64,000 nucleotides of DNA from an uncultured Lachnospiraceae bacterium (GCA_910586125.1 CAJUHP010000001.1:1-64000); one strand, 5' to 3'. Positions 17,005-26,775 are shown, counted from the first letter of the stretch. Made by a program: numbers and translations. The notes: generated by a model from the sequence alone, not told the origin.

Positions 17005-18591
17005 CTATCTCTGATTTGTGGTCAGTTTTACGTCAAACAGATAATTTCCGTCCTCGTCCACCTTCTTCTGGTCCGCAAAATGGCAGGCCACAAAATGACC
17101 AGGCTTGATCTCGGTCAGAGGCGGCGGCGCCACCTTGCACTTGTCGCAGGCCATAAAGCAGCGCGTATGGAACTTGCATCCGGACGGCGGCTTGATCGGA
17201 CTGGGAATGTTGCCTTCCAGAATGATCCGCTCTTTGGTCAGGCTGTCCGGGTCCGTGGTCGGAATGGAGGACAACAGCGCAATGGTGTAGGGATGACGCG
17301 GATCATGGAACAGCTCGTCCGTCTCTGCCACCTCCACCATATTGCCCAGATACATCACGCCGATCCGGTCCGAAATATACCGGACAACCGACAGATTATG
17401 CGAGATGAACAGATACGTCAGCCCTTCTTTTTCTTTCAGTTCCTGTAGAAGATTGATAATCTGGGACTGAATGGAAACGTCCAGCGCAGAAACACACTCG
17501 TCGCACACGACAAATTTCGGCTTCACGGCCAGAGAGCGCGCAATACAGATTCTCTGGCGCTGTCCGCCGGAAAACTGGTGGGGATAGCGATTGTACATAT
17601 AATTCTGCAGGCCGCAGGCATTCATGATGTCAAAGACATACTTCTGCATCTTTTTGGAGCCGGCCTTGAAGAATTTATGCGTGACCAGTCCCTCCTCGAT
17701 GATGCGTCCCACCGTCATACGGGGATTCAGCGACGAATAAGGATCCTGGAAAATAATCTGCAGATCCTTGCGCAGAAAACGCATTTCGTTGTATTTCAGT
17801 CGTTTCAGATCGACGCCGTTATCGAGCATAGCCTCGTACCGGACAAATTCCGGGTCGTCTGCAAAGCGGCCTTTCAGATCGGAGATCTTTCTGCCGACTT
17901 CCGCCGCGGCAGCCAGAAGCTTTTCTTTCTCCGCCGTCAGTTCTTTTTTTCCGGCTTCCAGTTTGGCTATTTTTTCTTTGACAGCCTGGACTTTTTCCGG
18001 CGCGTCCTCCAGAAGGCCTTCCTGGGCCTCAATCTCCAGAACGATATCGTTCTCCTTGGAAGTCACGGCCGCGGCCTGGAACATGAGCCGGTATTGCTCC
18101 GCCAGCAGGGACGCCCCCTGGCGGGTCTCCTGCACCATAAAGCCTCCCAGGAGCTTCGCACAGTAGTCCAGAGCAGTCTGCGCGTCGCACACAGCCAGAT
18201 TCTTATTCTGCAGATCAAAGAATGTCGCAGAATCTCCCAGCTCCTCACACTTGCGGGTCAGCTCTTCGGCGCGGTCTTTCGCCTTGTGATACTTCTCAAT
18301 ATATTTCTCCGCGTGATTCAGCGTGTCCAGCACATAGGACGGAGCGACTTCCTCCAGCGTCCGCCCGTAATACATGGTGCTGCCGGCCGTCTGCTCATAG
18401 AGCTGTAAGAGGACGCGGCCCAGCGTGGATTTGCCGCAGCCGGACTCGCCCACCAGACCAAAGGTCTCGCCCTTGTAGATATCAATGGAGATATCTTCGT
18501 TGGCGCGGACGTACATCTTTTCAGCAAAGATGGAGCCTCCCGCCACGGGAAAATACTTTTTCAGGTTAGTTATGGACAGTAATTTCTCCAT
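17005..18591 (-). CDS. oppF: Oligopeptide ABC transporter ATPase OppF with a large helical insert
   Basis: A 528-residue nucleotide-binding subunit; the family norm is about 320. Walker A is GESGCGKST, the Q-loop region is LQIIFQDPYSSLNPRM, the signature is FSGGQRQRICIARSLAV and Walker B is FVVCDECVSALD. The C-terminal OppF peptide-loop with CKFHTRCFMAC is present. Between the first beta-strands after Walker A and the Q-loop lies an extra ~175-residue, mostly alpha-helical, coiled-coil-like block (positions ~17815-18342). The ATG at 18591 is preferred; a GTG at 18600 lies too near GGAGG. It overlaps oppD by 26 bp and is last in the operon. Confidence 0.9.
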   Translation of the reverse strand: MEKLLSITNLKKYFPVAGGSIFAEKMYVRANEDISIDIYKGETFGLVGESGCGKSTLGRVLLQLYEQTAGSTMYYGRTLEEVAPSYVLDTLNHAEKYIEKYHKAKDRAEELTRKCEELGDSATFFDLQNKNLAVCDAQTALDYCAKLLGGFMVQETRQGASLLAEQYRLMFQAAAVTSKENDIVLEIEAQEGLLEDAPEKVQAVKEKIAKLEAGKKELTAEKEKLLAAAAEVGRKISDLKGRFADDPEFVRYEAMLDNGVDLKRLKYNEMRFLRKDLQIIFQDPYSSLNPRMTVGRIIEEGLVTHKFFKAGSKKMQKYVFDIMNACGLQNYMYNRYPHQFSGGQRQRICIARSLAVKPKFVVCDECVSALDVSIQSQIINLLQELKEKEGLTYLFISHNLSVVRYISDRIGVMYLGNMVEVAETDELFHDPRHPYTIALLSSIPTTDPDSLTKERIILEGNIPSPIKPPSGCKFHTRCFMACDKCKVAPPPLTEIKPGHFVACHFADQKKVDEDGNYLFDVKLTTNQR

Positions 18592-19585
18592 GGGATGCAC
18601 TCCTCCTTTCTTCCTTATTGGGATAGAAGCAGCGGATTAGCTGTCCCTCTGATACGGGTGTGAGAGGCGGCTCTTCCTCCATGCATTTTTTTGTGCAGTA
18701 CTTGCAGCGGGGCGCAAATTTACAGCCTTTTGGAAGATCCAGAGGATGCGGCACCACGCCGGGGATCGGGTCCAGCTTGGCCCGGTCGTCGTTGAGGCGC
18801 GGGATCGAGTACATCAGCCCCTCTGTGTAGGGATGACTCTGCTTGCAGTCCGTAAAGATCAGGCGGGCCGGCGCCTGCTCCACCACCTGGCCGCAGTACA
18901 TGACCACCACGTCGTCGGCCATCTCATTGATCACGCCCAGGTCATGGGTGATAAACATGATCGCTGTTCCGTTTTCCTTCTGCAGTTCGTTCATCAGACG
19001 CAGGATCTGCGCTTGAATTGTAACGTCGAGCGCCGTTGTGGGCTCATCCGCGATCAGGATATCCGGCTTACAGGCCAGAGCCATCGCGATCATGACGCGC
19101 TGCCTCATACCGCCGGAGAGCTGGTGCGGATACTGGCGTGCCACCGCTTCCGGATTAGGAATCTGCACCGCCCGCAGCATCTCAACACTCTTCTTCTCGG
19201 CCTCTTTTTTGCTCAGCTTCTGGTGAATCATAAAAGGCTCGGACAACTGCCGCTTAATGGAAAAAACCGGATTTAAGCTGGTCATCGGTTCCTGGAAAAT
19301 CACGGAGATCCGGTTGCCCCGGATGTGATACATCTCCTGGGTAGTCACTTTCGCCAGATCCTGTCCGTCAAAGGTGATCGTGCCGCCGGCGACATAGCCG
19401 TTGGCGTCCAAAAGCCGAAGGACGCTCATCGCGGTCACGCTTTTGCCGGAACCAGACTCCCCCACAATTCCCAGGGTGCGGCCCGGATAGATCGAATAGG
19501 ACACATCGTTCACGGCCTTCACCGTGCCGTTTCGGGTCTTAAAAAACGTCCGAAGGTTCTTGACCTCCAATAAAGGTTCTGCCAT
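18566..19585 (-). CDS. oppD: Oligopeptide ABC transporter ATPase OppD
   Basis: A 339-residue ATPase of normal length. Motifs: Walker A GESGSGKSV, Q-loop VIFQEPMTSLNPVF, signature LSGGMRQRVMIAMALAC, Walker B ILIADEPTTALD and H-switch MFITHDLGVI. The OppD/DppD C-terminal cysteine region (CKFAPRCKYCTKKCMEEEPP) may bind an Fe-S cluster in this family. It lacks the insert of its partner OppF. Start and stop of the OppC gene overlap by one base, with GGAGG inside the OppC end. Confidence 0.95.
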   Translation of the reverse strand: MAEPLLEVKNLRTFFKTRNGTVKAVNDVSYSIYPGRTLGIVGESGSGKSVTAMSVLRLLDANGYVAGGTITFDGQDLAKVTTQEMYHIRGNRISVIFQEPMTSLNPVFSIKRQLSEPFMIHQKLSKKEAEKKSVEMLRAVQIPNPEAVARQYPHQLSGGMRQRVMIAMALACKPDILIADEPTTALDVTIQAQILRLMNELQKENGTAIMFITHDLGVINEMADDVVVMYCGQVVEQAPARLIFTDCKQSHPYTEGLMYSIPRLNDDRAKLDPIPGVVPHPLDLPKGCKFAPRCKYCTKKCMEEEPPLTPVSEGQLIRCFYPNKEERRSASHGEITVHN

Positions 19586-21531
19586 TATTTTTCCACCTCC
19601 GATTTCGGGTCCAGCACATCGCGCAGCGTATCACCGATAATATTGATGCAGATTACCACAACGGAAAGGAACAGCGCCGGGAACACCCATCTCCACCAGT
19701 AAGACTGAATGACCAGCGCATTGCGGGCGCCGTCCAGCATGTTGCCCCAGGTAGGTCTGGGCAGCCGTACGCCGAAGCCTAAGTAGGACAGAGAGGACTC
19801 CGTGAGCATACAGCTGGCAAAATCCAGCGTGACCGTGACCAATATCACGGATATAATATTCGGCAGAATATGCCAGAACGCAATCCGCCCCTCTCTGACA
19901 CCCATGGAACGGGCCGCTGTGACGAATTCCTTCTCTCTCTCCGCCAGAATCTGGCCGCGGACCAGCTTGGCCAGGCCGGGCCATGACAGGATTCCCAAAA
20001 TCATCATAATGATGGTGATGCGCGTATTTTCATGCAGATCCGACGACTGGAAAATCGCTGACAGGCTCATGGCGAACGGCAGAAACGGAATCGCGCCGAA
20101 GATCTCCGTGACGCGCATCAAAAGCAGATCCGTCGTGCCGCCGAAATAACCGGAGATACAGCCGACGATAATACCGATGATCGTAGAGACAATGACGGCC
20201 ACCGCGCCGACGGTCATCGTCATCTTACCGCCGTTCATAATCCGGTTAAACACGTCGCGGCCCATCTCGTCGGTTCCCATGAGATAGCCTTTCAGGCCCC
20301 AGCTTCCCACAAATTCTCCGTCTTTGTAGGCGTAATTCTGAAATCCGCTGGAGTACACCATATCCACGGCGTCGGCCTGTTTGAATCTATCCGGTACATT
20401 GCACTGATTGCGGTAATTCTGTCCCCAGGCATACACTCTGCCCTGATCCGTGACCAGCACAAAATGTCTGGTGCCGGCGGAGACGGAGACGGCTCTCTCC
20501 CCCTCCAGCATCTGCGGAAGCTTTTCCTTCATGCCGGACACAACGATCTCGCCGTCTTCCAGAACCAAAGCCAGCGCATCGCCGGAAGCCGCGATATCGA
20601 CCACTTTTCTTTCGCCTACATACTCAAACAGATCAACGGAGATATCTTTGCCGCTGTCATCCTGCACGAGGGCAAAATTGAATTTGGAACTCTTACCGCA
20701 GACAAAGGAGCCGTTCTCGTCGATCCCGTAAATTCCCTCATTCGTAAATACAATCTTTACCAGACGGCTCTCCTGTTTTCCATGTTTGATCACGGAAGAA
20801 AGGTTGGTGGCGCTCAGGCCGTCGTTGCCCCAAGCATAGATCGTGCCGTCCTCCATCAGAATCGCCGTCACCTGATTCCCGCAGATCAGTTGGCGCACGG
20901 CCGAGGCGTCGATAGTGCCGTTTATCAGCTCCTCCGGCTGCTTGCGGGCCGCCGCAATCATGGTGCCGTCCTGGCCGTACTGGCCGTTGTCATATTCGCC
21001 CCAGGCATAGACATGGCCGTCTTCCGAGATAGCTACACAGTGATCGGAACCGGCTGCCACATGAACGATCTTATTATTTTTTACTTCTTCCGGGATATTC
21101 ATTACATCGCGGGCCGGATCTCCTGAAATATTGAAATATTTTCCCCACATATAAACCTGTCCGTCGGTGTCCACACCGATCGTAAACGTACCGCGGGAGG
21201 AGATATCCACGACGCCGTCCTTCATGGAATCGGGCAGCTTCATCAGGCTCTGCGTCGGCGCCATGTTGCTGTGCAGCATCTCGCTGCCGGTCTCCGTCAG
21301 ATCCACCGGCGCAATGGCCGAGCCGATAAAGACGAACAGAAACATTCCAAGCAGTACAATGACGGCGCCCGTAGCCAGAGGATTCCGGAAAAAACGCTTC
21401 ACTGCAAGTTTTGTAGGACTGTCGTATCGCTCGTCGGCTATGGTCAGCTCTCTGGACGGGCCAAAAAACATCCGGCTAAGCCATCTGAAAGGAGTGAAAC
21501 CTTTCCGGGAGGAAGCTTTTTCTTTACTCAT
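19585..21531 (-). CDS. oppC: Oligopeptide ABC transporter permease OppC with an inserted seven-repeat RCC1-like domain
   Basis: A 648-residue permease; OppC is normally about 300. Residues 1-75 are the usual OppC start with TM1 (LATGAVIVLLGMFLFVFIG). The canonical loop box resumes at residue ~417 (LMGTDEMGRDVFNRIMNG), followed by five helices and the permease EAA loop (AARSMGVREGRIAFWHILPN). Between them, residues ~106-415 hold seven RCC1-type repeats with markers such as DGQVYMWG, DGHVYAWGEYDNGQYG, DGTIYAWGNDG and QGRVYAWGQNYRNQ, enough for a complete seven-bladed propeller. By topology the propeller lies outside the membrane. A role in sensing, receptor docking or gating is inference. Confidence 0.93.
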   Translation of the reverse strand: MSKEKASSRKGFTPFRWLSRMFFGPSRELTIADERYDSPTKLAVKRFFRNPLATGAVIVLLGMFLFVFIGSAIAPVDLTETGSEMLHSNMAPTQSLMKLPDSMKDGVVDISSRGTFTIGVDTDGQVYMWGKYFNISGDPARDVMNIPEEVKNNKIVHVAAGSDHCVAISEDGHVYAWGEYDNGQYGQDGTMIAAARKQPEELINGTIDASAVRQLICGNQVTAILMEDGTIYAWGNDGLSATNLSSVIKHGKQESRLVKIVFTNEGIYGIDENGSFVCGKSSKFNFALVQDDSGKDISVDLFEYVGERKVVDIAASGDALALVLEDGEIVVSGMKEKLPQMLEGERAVSVSAGTRHFVLVTDQGRVYAWGQNYRNQCNVPDRFKQADAVDMVYSSGFQNYAYKDGEFVGSWGLKGYLMGTDEMGRDVFNRIMNGGKMTMTVGAVAVIVSTIIGIIVGCISGYFGGTTDLLLMRVTEIFGAIPFLPFAMSLSAIFQSSDLHENTRITIIMMILGILSWPGLAKLVRGQILAEREKEFVTAARSMGVREGRIAFWHILPNIISVILVTVTLDFASCMLTESSLSYLGFGVRLPRPTWGNMLDGARNALVIQSYWWRWVFPALFLSVVVICINIIGDTLRDVLDPKSEVEK

Positions 21532-21544
21532 CTTTTTTCCTCCT

Positions 21545-22573
21545 TTACTTATTCACACGGACTCTGGGATCTGCCAGGCCGTAAGCCAGATCTATCACCA
21601 GATTGCCGAGCAGACCAACAACCACATAAAACATCTGAAGCAGCAGCGCCACTTCAAAATCTTTATTTTGAAGACTGAGTATATAAATACGGCCGACTCC
21701 GTTCAGGCCGAAAATATTTTCTACCACAAGAGAACCAGAAAAGATACCGATAAACCAGCCGATCACCAACGTGATGATCGGAATCAGAGCATTCCGAAAT
21801 GCGTGGCTGTAAATAACCGTCTTTTCCACCAGACCTTTGGCCCTAGCTGTGCGGATACAATCCAATGCGAGCGCTTCCGACATGGAAGCCCGGACATAGC
21901 GGGTCATACCTCCCAGAGAAGTAAAGATCATGACAATGATCGGCAAAGCCATATAGTACAGCTCATCCTTCAGCTTTGCGAAACCGGTGTAATTGGAGCC
22001 CGGCGTCTTCATGCCGGATACGGGAAACCACCCCAGTAAAATGGCAAAGAGCCAGATAAAAACAATGGATGTAATAAAAACCGGGATACTGTAACCGACT
22101 ATGGTTCCCACCTGCACGGCCGTATCCCTCTTGCTGCCTCGGTGTACCGCGCAGAAAATACCCAGGGGGATCGTGATCCCCAGAGCAAAAATCGTCACAA
22201 AAATATTGATGAAGACCGTGTTCTTCATCGGGTCTGTCAGCACTTCCCGTGCCGTTCGGTCATACTCATAGCTATAGCCCAGATTCCCCTGAAGGATTCC
22301 GTTGTACCTGCCGTTAATCTTCCCCATGCCCAGCCAGCCCAGATAACGTGTCACAATGTCCTGGTCCGTTCCCAGTTCCCGGCGAAGCTGCTCGACTCTC
22401 TCATTGTAAAGCTGGCCTGCATTCGGCGTATTCTTCAGGCTCTGTTTGTACTGTTCCGCCTCCGCCACCGCCCGATCAAAGGGGACAAGGGAGTAGACAA
22501 AGAACATCACAAAAGAGAGAATCAGCAGTACGATCACCATATAGACCAGCCTCTTCAGCATATACTTGCCCAT
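21545..22573 (-). CDS. oppB: Oligopeptide ABC transporter permease OppB
   Basis: A 342-residue inner-membrane permease of normal size. It has TM1 at residues 8-30, the extended first outside loop, and the EAA loop near residue 230 (RTARAKGLVEKTVIYSHAFRN). The C-terminus LAYGLADPRVRV is typical. It carries no insert, unlike its partner OppC. AAAGGAG precedes the ATG by 6 nt. It lies 83 bp after oppA. Confidence 0.95.
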   Translation of the reverse strand: MGKYMLKRLVYMVIVLLILSFVMFFVYSLVPFDRAVAEAEQYKQSLKNTPNAGQLYNERVEQLRRELGTDQDIVTRYLGWLGMGKINGRYNGILQGNLGYSYEYDRTAREVLTDPMKNTVFINIFVTIFALGITIPLGIFCAVHRGSKRDTAVQVGTIVGYSIPVFITSIVFIWLFAILLGWFPVSGMKTPGSNYTGFAKLKDELYYMALPIIVMIFTSLGGMTRYVRASMSEALALDCIRTARAKGLVEKTVIYSHAFRNALIPIITLVIGWFIGIFSGSLVVENIFGLNGVGRIYILSLQNKDFEVALLLQMFYVVVGLLGNLVIDLAYGLADPRVRVNK

Positions 22574-22656
22574 ACCGTACTCCTTTTTCTACTGTTGATA
22601 TGAATGGAAATGGGGCAGATAACTGCCCCATTCCTGTTCTCACTTCCGCTTATGGC

Positions 22657-24861
22657 TTAATAGCCTTTTACGTTCGCATACAAAATGGCTTTACACTGAT
22701 TAAAGAACGGCGAAGTGTTGAAATTCTCAATCTTGGAATTGTACACATCGTAGTAGTAGTTGGAGTACAGCGGGATGTCGGGCATCAGCTCGTTCCATCT
22801 CTCGATATAAGCCATCCACCACTGGTTGTACTCTTCCTCGGTCGTGGCATTGTATACCATCGCCATGGACAGATAATCCATGCCCAGCTTGTCGCCGGAC
22901 GCCTCCACAGCCTCCTCATAGCTCAGCTTATCCGCTTTCTGATCGTAAGGGAACGCCTTATCATACTCGTCATACAGCTTGTTGACAGAGTAAGGGAAGT
23001 AGTTCGGATCCAGAGACCAGTTAAACGCATAGTCATACACAGAGCTGGGCCAGCCCGTAGCCAGGTTATACATTCCATAGCTGGGCGTTCCGTTGTAGCC
23101 GTAGGTGGGCTCGCGGTAAATCTCACCCTGCAGCTTTGTAAACTCGCCCGTGGTGGAACGAATCACCATGCCGGCAGCCGCCAGATCGGAGCTGTTCGAC
23201 AGCATCGTCGTCAGCAGATCCGTCACGGAGTTGGGCAATGAGCCATACCAGTTGATGACCAGAGGCATATAGTACTCGCCGTTGATCTCCACCGTCTTGT
23301 AGACCACGCCGTCGTCATTGGCTACGGATTCGTAGGTCTTGTTGCGGCCTTCCAGAACCTCCGCCTCCTCAGCCGTCAGCTTCTTATAGCGCACGGAATC
23401 CACGCCGGTGCCGCCTTCCGCATAGGCTTCGCCCTTGGAATTGTAAACCCATCCGCCTTCTTCCAGAACCTTCTTGGCCTGTTCCGGGGAGAAGGTGTAG
23501 TCAATCAGATCAATATCGTCTCTGACAGCCTGCCACATGGCAAAATCCGGGCTGAAAGGACCGTCTACCACCACGCCGTAGCCGCCGGTAAAAGTCTGGC
23601 AGAACTCCGTGCGGTTTAACAGATAGGCAATCGCCTGGCGCACTTCCTGGAACATGGTCGGACCGAAGTCACAATCAAACTGAATCTTGCCGTAACCCGC
23701 TCTCTGATAGTGAACTTCGGAGAAATTCACGTCGTCCACCACAGCCAGGGCTTCCTTGGTCGAATCGCCGCCGGTGACACTGCTCAGGATATCGATACCG
23801 CCGCTCGTCAGGCTGGCAAGCTGCGTCTCCTCAATAATCTTTACATAGACCACTGTCTCAATCGAAGGAGTCTGACCCTCAAAGTTTCCTTTATACAGCG
23901 GATTGATGGTCATCGTAACCTGCTTGGTGGATGCGTCGTAATCCGAAATCACATAGGCGCCGGAATAAGGATATTTGCTCACATCATAGCGGTTATCGCT
24001 GATCTCCTTCGCTTTTACAAAGCTGTCTCCGCTCTTCTCATAGAACGAATCGCTCAGGTAAACGCCGTTGCCGTCATCCATGATATCCACGCCCTCGCCA
24101 AGGAACAGGCCCATGGCATGCGGTTCCATAGCGGCATAGGTGTAAGCAAAGTAGTAGGGATAAAAATCACTGGAAATCGTCACAGAGAACGTATGCTCAT
24201 CAAGCAGGCGAATCCCGGAAAATTCCTTGGTCGCACCCTCGGCCTCCTCGCCCGCGTAAGCGTTGAAGGACTCAAATCCCACATAGGTCTGGCCCGCCAT
24301 GCCGGAATGGCCGGTCTCAACCGCCACAGGGGTGGAAAATGCCAGAATCTTTGCCAGATAGTTCTTTGCCGTGATCGGGGTCCCGTCGCTGAAGGTCAGG
24401 CCCTCGTTCAGCTCGATCTGGATCGTGTAGGTGCCGTCCTCATTCTCCGTCTCGGTATGGTTCTTTACGACCGTCTGGCTCCAAACATAGGCGCCGTTCT
24501 GGTCGATCTCCATCGTGCCCGCGCCGATGGTCAGAAATCCGATCCCCTGATCCGCCGCGTTCACGCTGCTGGCGCCCCATCCGGGATAACGGAAATCACC
24601 CGTCATCTCGGTGATATCGCCCAGAATCACCTTATTCTCATTGCCGCTGCCGGTATTGCCAGCCGCGGGAGTTGTTTCCTGATCGCCTGCGGCCGTCGTG
24701 TCCTGACCGCCAGCCGTCGTGTCCTGGCCGCCGGCCGCGGTCGTATCCTGTCCGCCGGGGGCAGCCGTCGTGCCTTCTGTCGGCTCAGTTCCACCGCACG
24801 CGGCCAGACTCAGGACCATCGCACAAGCCAGCAAAAGTGCAAGAAGCTTTTTTCTTTTCAT
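22657..24861 (-). CDS. oppA: Oligopeptide-binding lipoprotein OppA (SBP_bac_5)
   Basis: A 734-residue receptor; the usual length is about 530-600. The lipoprotein signal is clear: KRKK, a hydrophobic core and lipobox SLAACG with Cys 22. A Thr/Gly linker with repeats GGQDTTA (three copies, then GDQETTP) separates the anchor from the solute-binding domain, which holds family motifs such as LTFSDGTPITAKNYL and VRQAIAYLLNRTEF. It is first in oppABCDF and has its own consensus promoter. The ATG at 24861 is chosen for GGAGGAG 9 nt upstream. Extra length may reflect interaction with the propeller of OppC, but this is speculation. Confidence 0.92.
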   Translation of the reverse strand: MKRKKLLALLLACAMVLSLAACGGTEPTEGTTAAPGGQDTTAAGGQDTTAGGQDTTAAGDQETTPAAGNTGSGNENKVILGDITEMTGDFRYPGWGASSVNAADQGIGFLTIGAGTMEIDQNGAYVWSQTVVKNHTETENEDGTYTIQIELNEGLTFSDGTPITAKNYLAKILAFSTPVAVETGHSGMAGQTYVGFESFNAYAGEEAEGATKEFSGIRLLDEHTFSVTISSDFYPYYFAYTYAAMEPHAMGLFLGEGVDIMDDGNGVYLSDSFYEKSGDSFVKAKEISDNRYDVSKYPYSGAYVISDYDASTKQVTMTINPLYKGNFEGQTPSIETVVYVKIIEETQLASLTSGGIDILSSVTGGDSTKEALAVVDDVNFSEVHYQRAGYGKIQFDCDFGPTMFQEVRQAIAYLLNRTEFCQTFTGGYGVVVDGPFSPDFAMWQAVRDDIDLIDYTFSPEQAKKVLEEGGWVYNSKGEAYAEGGTGVDSVRYKKLTAEEAEVLEGRNKTYESVANDDGVVYKTVEINGEYYMPLVINWYGSLPNSVTDLLTTMLSNSSDLAAAGMVIRSTTGEFTKLQGEIYREPTYGYNGTPSYGMYNLATGWPSSVYDYAFNWSLDPNYFPYSVNKLYDEYDKAFPYDQKADKLSYEEAVEASGDKLGMDYLSMAMVYNATTEEEYNQWWMAYIERWNELMPDIPLYSNYYYDVYNSKIENFNTSPFFNQCKAILYANVKGY

Positions 24862-25012
24862 AATGCGTTTCTCCTCCTGTTTTTGTCGATGCACACTTTT
24901 GCGCTTTATTGTTTTAAACCGTCAAGACCAACAAAAGAGGATTGAATAGCATGCCTTCATTCCCCTTTGAATTGATGTATGTAATTTGCGCCGTATGCAA
25001 TTCGCATTATCC

Positions 25013-25041
25013 AGTATAAATTACCCTCTATAAAATGTCAA
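25013..25041 (-). promoter_or_regulatory. Promoter of the opp operon
   Basis: On the minus strand TTGACA, a 17-bp spacer and TATACT give a near-perfect sigma-A promoter. The leader to oppA is about 145 nt and shows no clear riboswitch. The stretch 25042-25293 up to scfB holds no gene I can support. Confidence 0.88.
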
Positions 25042-25293
25042 GTTATTTTTGTTTTTTGTAGAAAATGCCGACACACTTCTGTCATATGTGCGAATCCTGG
25101 CGAATTTTGTTGTGAAATATGTATTTCCCGTGTACGAATACCAAAGTATTCTTGTGCAATATTCCCTGGCAAAATCCGCTTTCTCTGCCCATTCGCGAAG
25201 AAAACACCTGTACGCCCTCTCTTGGACGCCGCAAAACAGCCGTCAGGGGGAAAGGAAAGCGACGGTCTTTCTGCCAGGATGTGCCAGAGCCGC

Positions 25294-26667
25294 TCACTCC
25301 TCCTGCTGCGTTATCTCCTCCTCGGCCAGAGCCGCCTGAATCATAATCGCGCACTCGATCCGCTTTTTCTGCATTTCACAGCCGATCTCATACACATCGG
25401 TGAGGGAGCCGTGAAAATTCCAGGCGTTGGCCGCACAGCCTCCGCTGCAGTAGAAGCGGGCGAAGCAGTCCCTGCACTTTTCTCTGGCGTAGACGTTGCA
25501 GAGTTTGAATTCATCCCGCACTGCCGTGTTGGCGATCCCCTCGTCCACATTGCCCAGAAGGAATTTCTCCTGCCCGACAAACTGATGACAGGGATAGAAA
25601 TCCCCCCAGGGCGTCACCGCCAGATACTCCGTCCCGGACCCGCAGCCGCTCAGGCGCTTGTACACGCAGGGCCCCTGGCTCAGATCAATCATAAAATGAA
25701 AGAACGTAAATCCCCGGCCCTCTTTTTTGCGGCGGATATACTCGGCCGCCAGCTTGTCATACTCGGCAAGAATCTGAGGCAGATCTTCTTTCCGGATCGC
25801 ATAGGACTCTTCCGAGGGCGCCACCACCGGCTCCACGGACATGCTCTCAAAGCCCAGATCGGCAAAATGCAGCACGTCGGCGGCAAAATCCAGATTGTGG
25901 TGCGTGAACGTTCCCCGCACATAGTACTGTCCCCGGCGGCTTTCGGCAAATTTCAAAAGCTTCGGCACGATATAGTCATAGCTGCCCTGGCCGCCGCGAA
26001 ACGGGCGCATAAAATCGTGGACTTCCCTGCGGCCGTCCAGACTCAGCACCACATTGCTCATCTCCCGGTTGCAGAATTCCATCACTTCGTCGTTCAGGAG
26101 GACGCCGTTCGTCGTCAGGGTAAAGCGGAATTTTTTATTGCACGCTTCTTCCCTGGAACGGCCGTATTTTACCAGCTCCTTCACCACATCCCAGTTCATG
26201 AGCGGCTCGCCGCCAAAGAAATCCACTTCCAGGTTGACCCGGCTGCCGGAGTTGGCGATCAGAAAATCCAGGGCTTTCTTTCCCACCTCCAGGCTCATAA
26301 GCGCGCGCCGCCCGTGATATTCGCCCTCCTCCGCAAAACAGTAGCGGCAGGCCAGATTGCAGTCGTGGGCCACATGCAGGCACAGCGCCTTGACAACCGT
26401 CTGACGCTTCTTGAAATCTTGGATATAAGGCTCATACGAATCCGCCGCAAAGAGCATCTCCTGCCGGATCAGCTCCTCAATCTCCGAAAGAGCCTCGCTC
26501 ACTTCCGCTTCTCCATAGACCGCATCCAGAGCGGCATGGATCTCCTCCTGCGTGCGGTTCTCATAGAGAGCGACCGCATCATATACCACATCGTCCACCA
26601 CATGAACCGAACCGCTGTTTACGTCCAGAACGATATTGTAGCCGTTGTTTTTATATTGGTGAATCAC
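25294..26667 (-). CDS. scfB: Radical SAM SCIFF-peptide maturase (thioether cross-links)
   Basis: A 457-residue radical SAM/SPASM enzyme. Near the start lies a peptide-recognition-like domain (residues 1-95). The radical SAM motif CNLACRYC sits near residue 110. GGEPLMNW and TTNGVLL are standard core motifs. The SPASM Fe-S region in the C-terminal third includes GCGSGTEY, CHQF, CRDCFARFYCSGGCAAN and GCEMQ. It is expected to form Cys-to-Thr (sactionine/ranthionine-type) links in the 47-residue peptide encoded just upstream. The pair is a hallmark of Clostridia. Export of the mature peptide is not assigned. Confidence 0.95.
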   Translation of the reverse strand: MIHQYKNNGYNIVLDVNSGSVHVVDDVVYDAVALYENRTQEEIHAALDAVYGEAEVSEALSEIEELIRQEMLFAADSYEPYIQDFKKRQTVVKALCLHVAHDCNLACRYCFAEEGEYHGRRALMSLEVGKKALDFLIANSGSRVNLEVDFFGGEPLMNWDVVKELVKYGRSREEACNKKFRFTLTTNGVLLNDEVMEFCNREMSNVVLSLDGRREVHDFMRPFRGGQGSYDYIVPKLLKFAESRRGQYYVRGTFTHHNLDFAADVLHFADLGFESMSVEPVVAPSEESYAIRKEDLPQILAEYDKLAAEYIRRKKEGRGFTFFHFMIDLSQGPCVYKRLSGCGSGTEYLAVTPWGDFYPCHQFVGQEKFLLGNVDEGIANTAVRDEFKLCNVYAREKCRDCFARFYCSGGCAANAWNFHGSLTDVYEIGCEMQKKRIECAIMIQAALAEEEITQQEE

Positions 26668-26745
26668 AGATCTTCCCCTTTCTTCCTTTCCGTAGGGCTG
26701 CCCGGGCGCGGCGGCGTATTCCCGCCGTACTGTTTTGCCGGGCGT

Positions 26746-26775
26746 GAAAAGACACGGGCCATGCGGCGCCGTGTC
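26746..26775 (-). terminator. Attenuating hairpin between SCIFF gene and maturase gene
   Basis: GACACGG (26751-26757) pairs with CCGTGTC (26769-26775). On the minus strand only four T follow, so read-through is likely; on the plus strand six T follow. Such a hairpin would leave more precursor mRNA than maturase mRNA. Confidence 0.55.
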
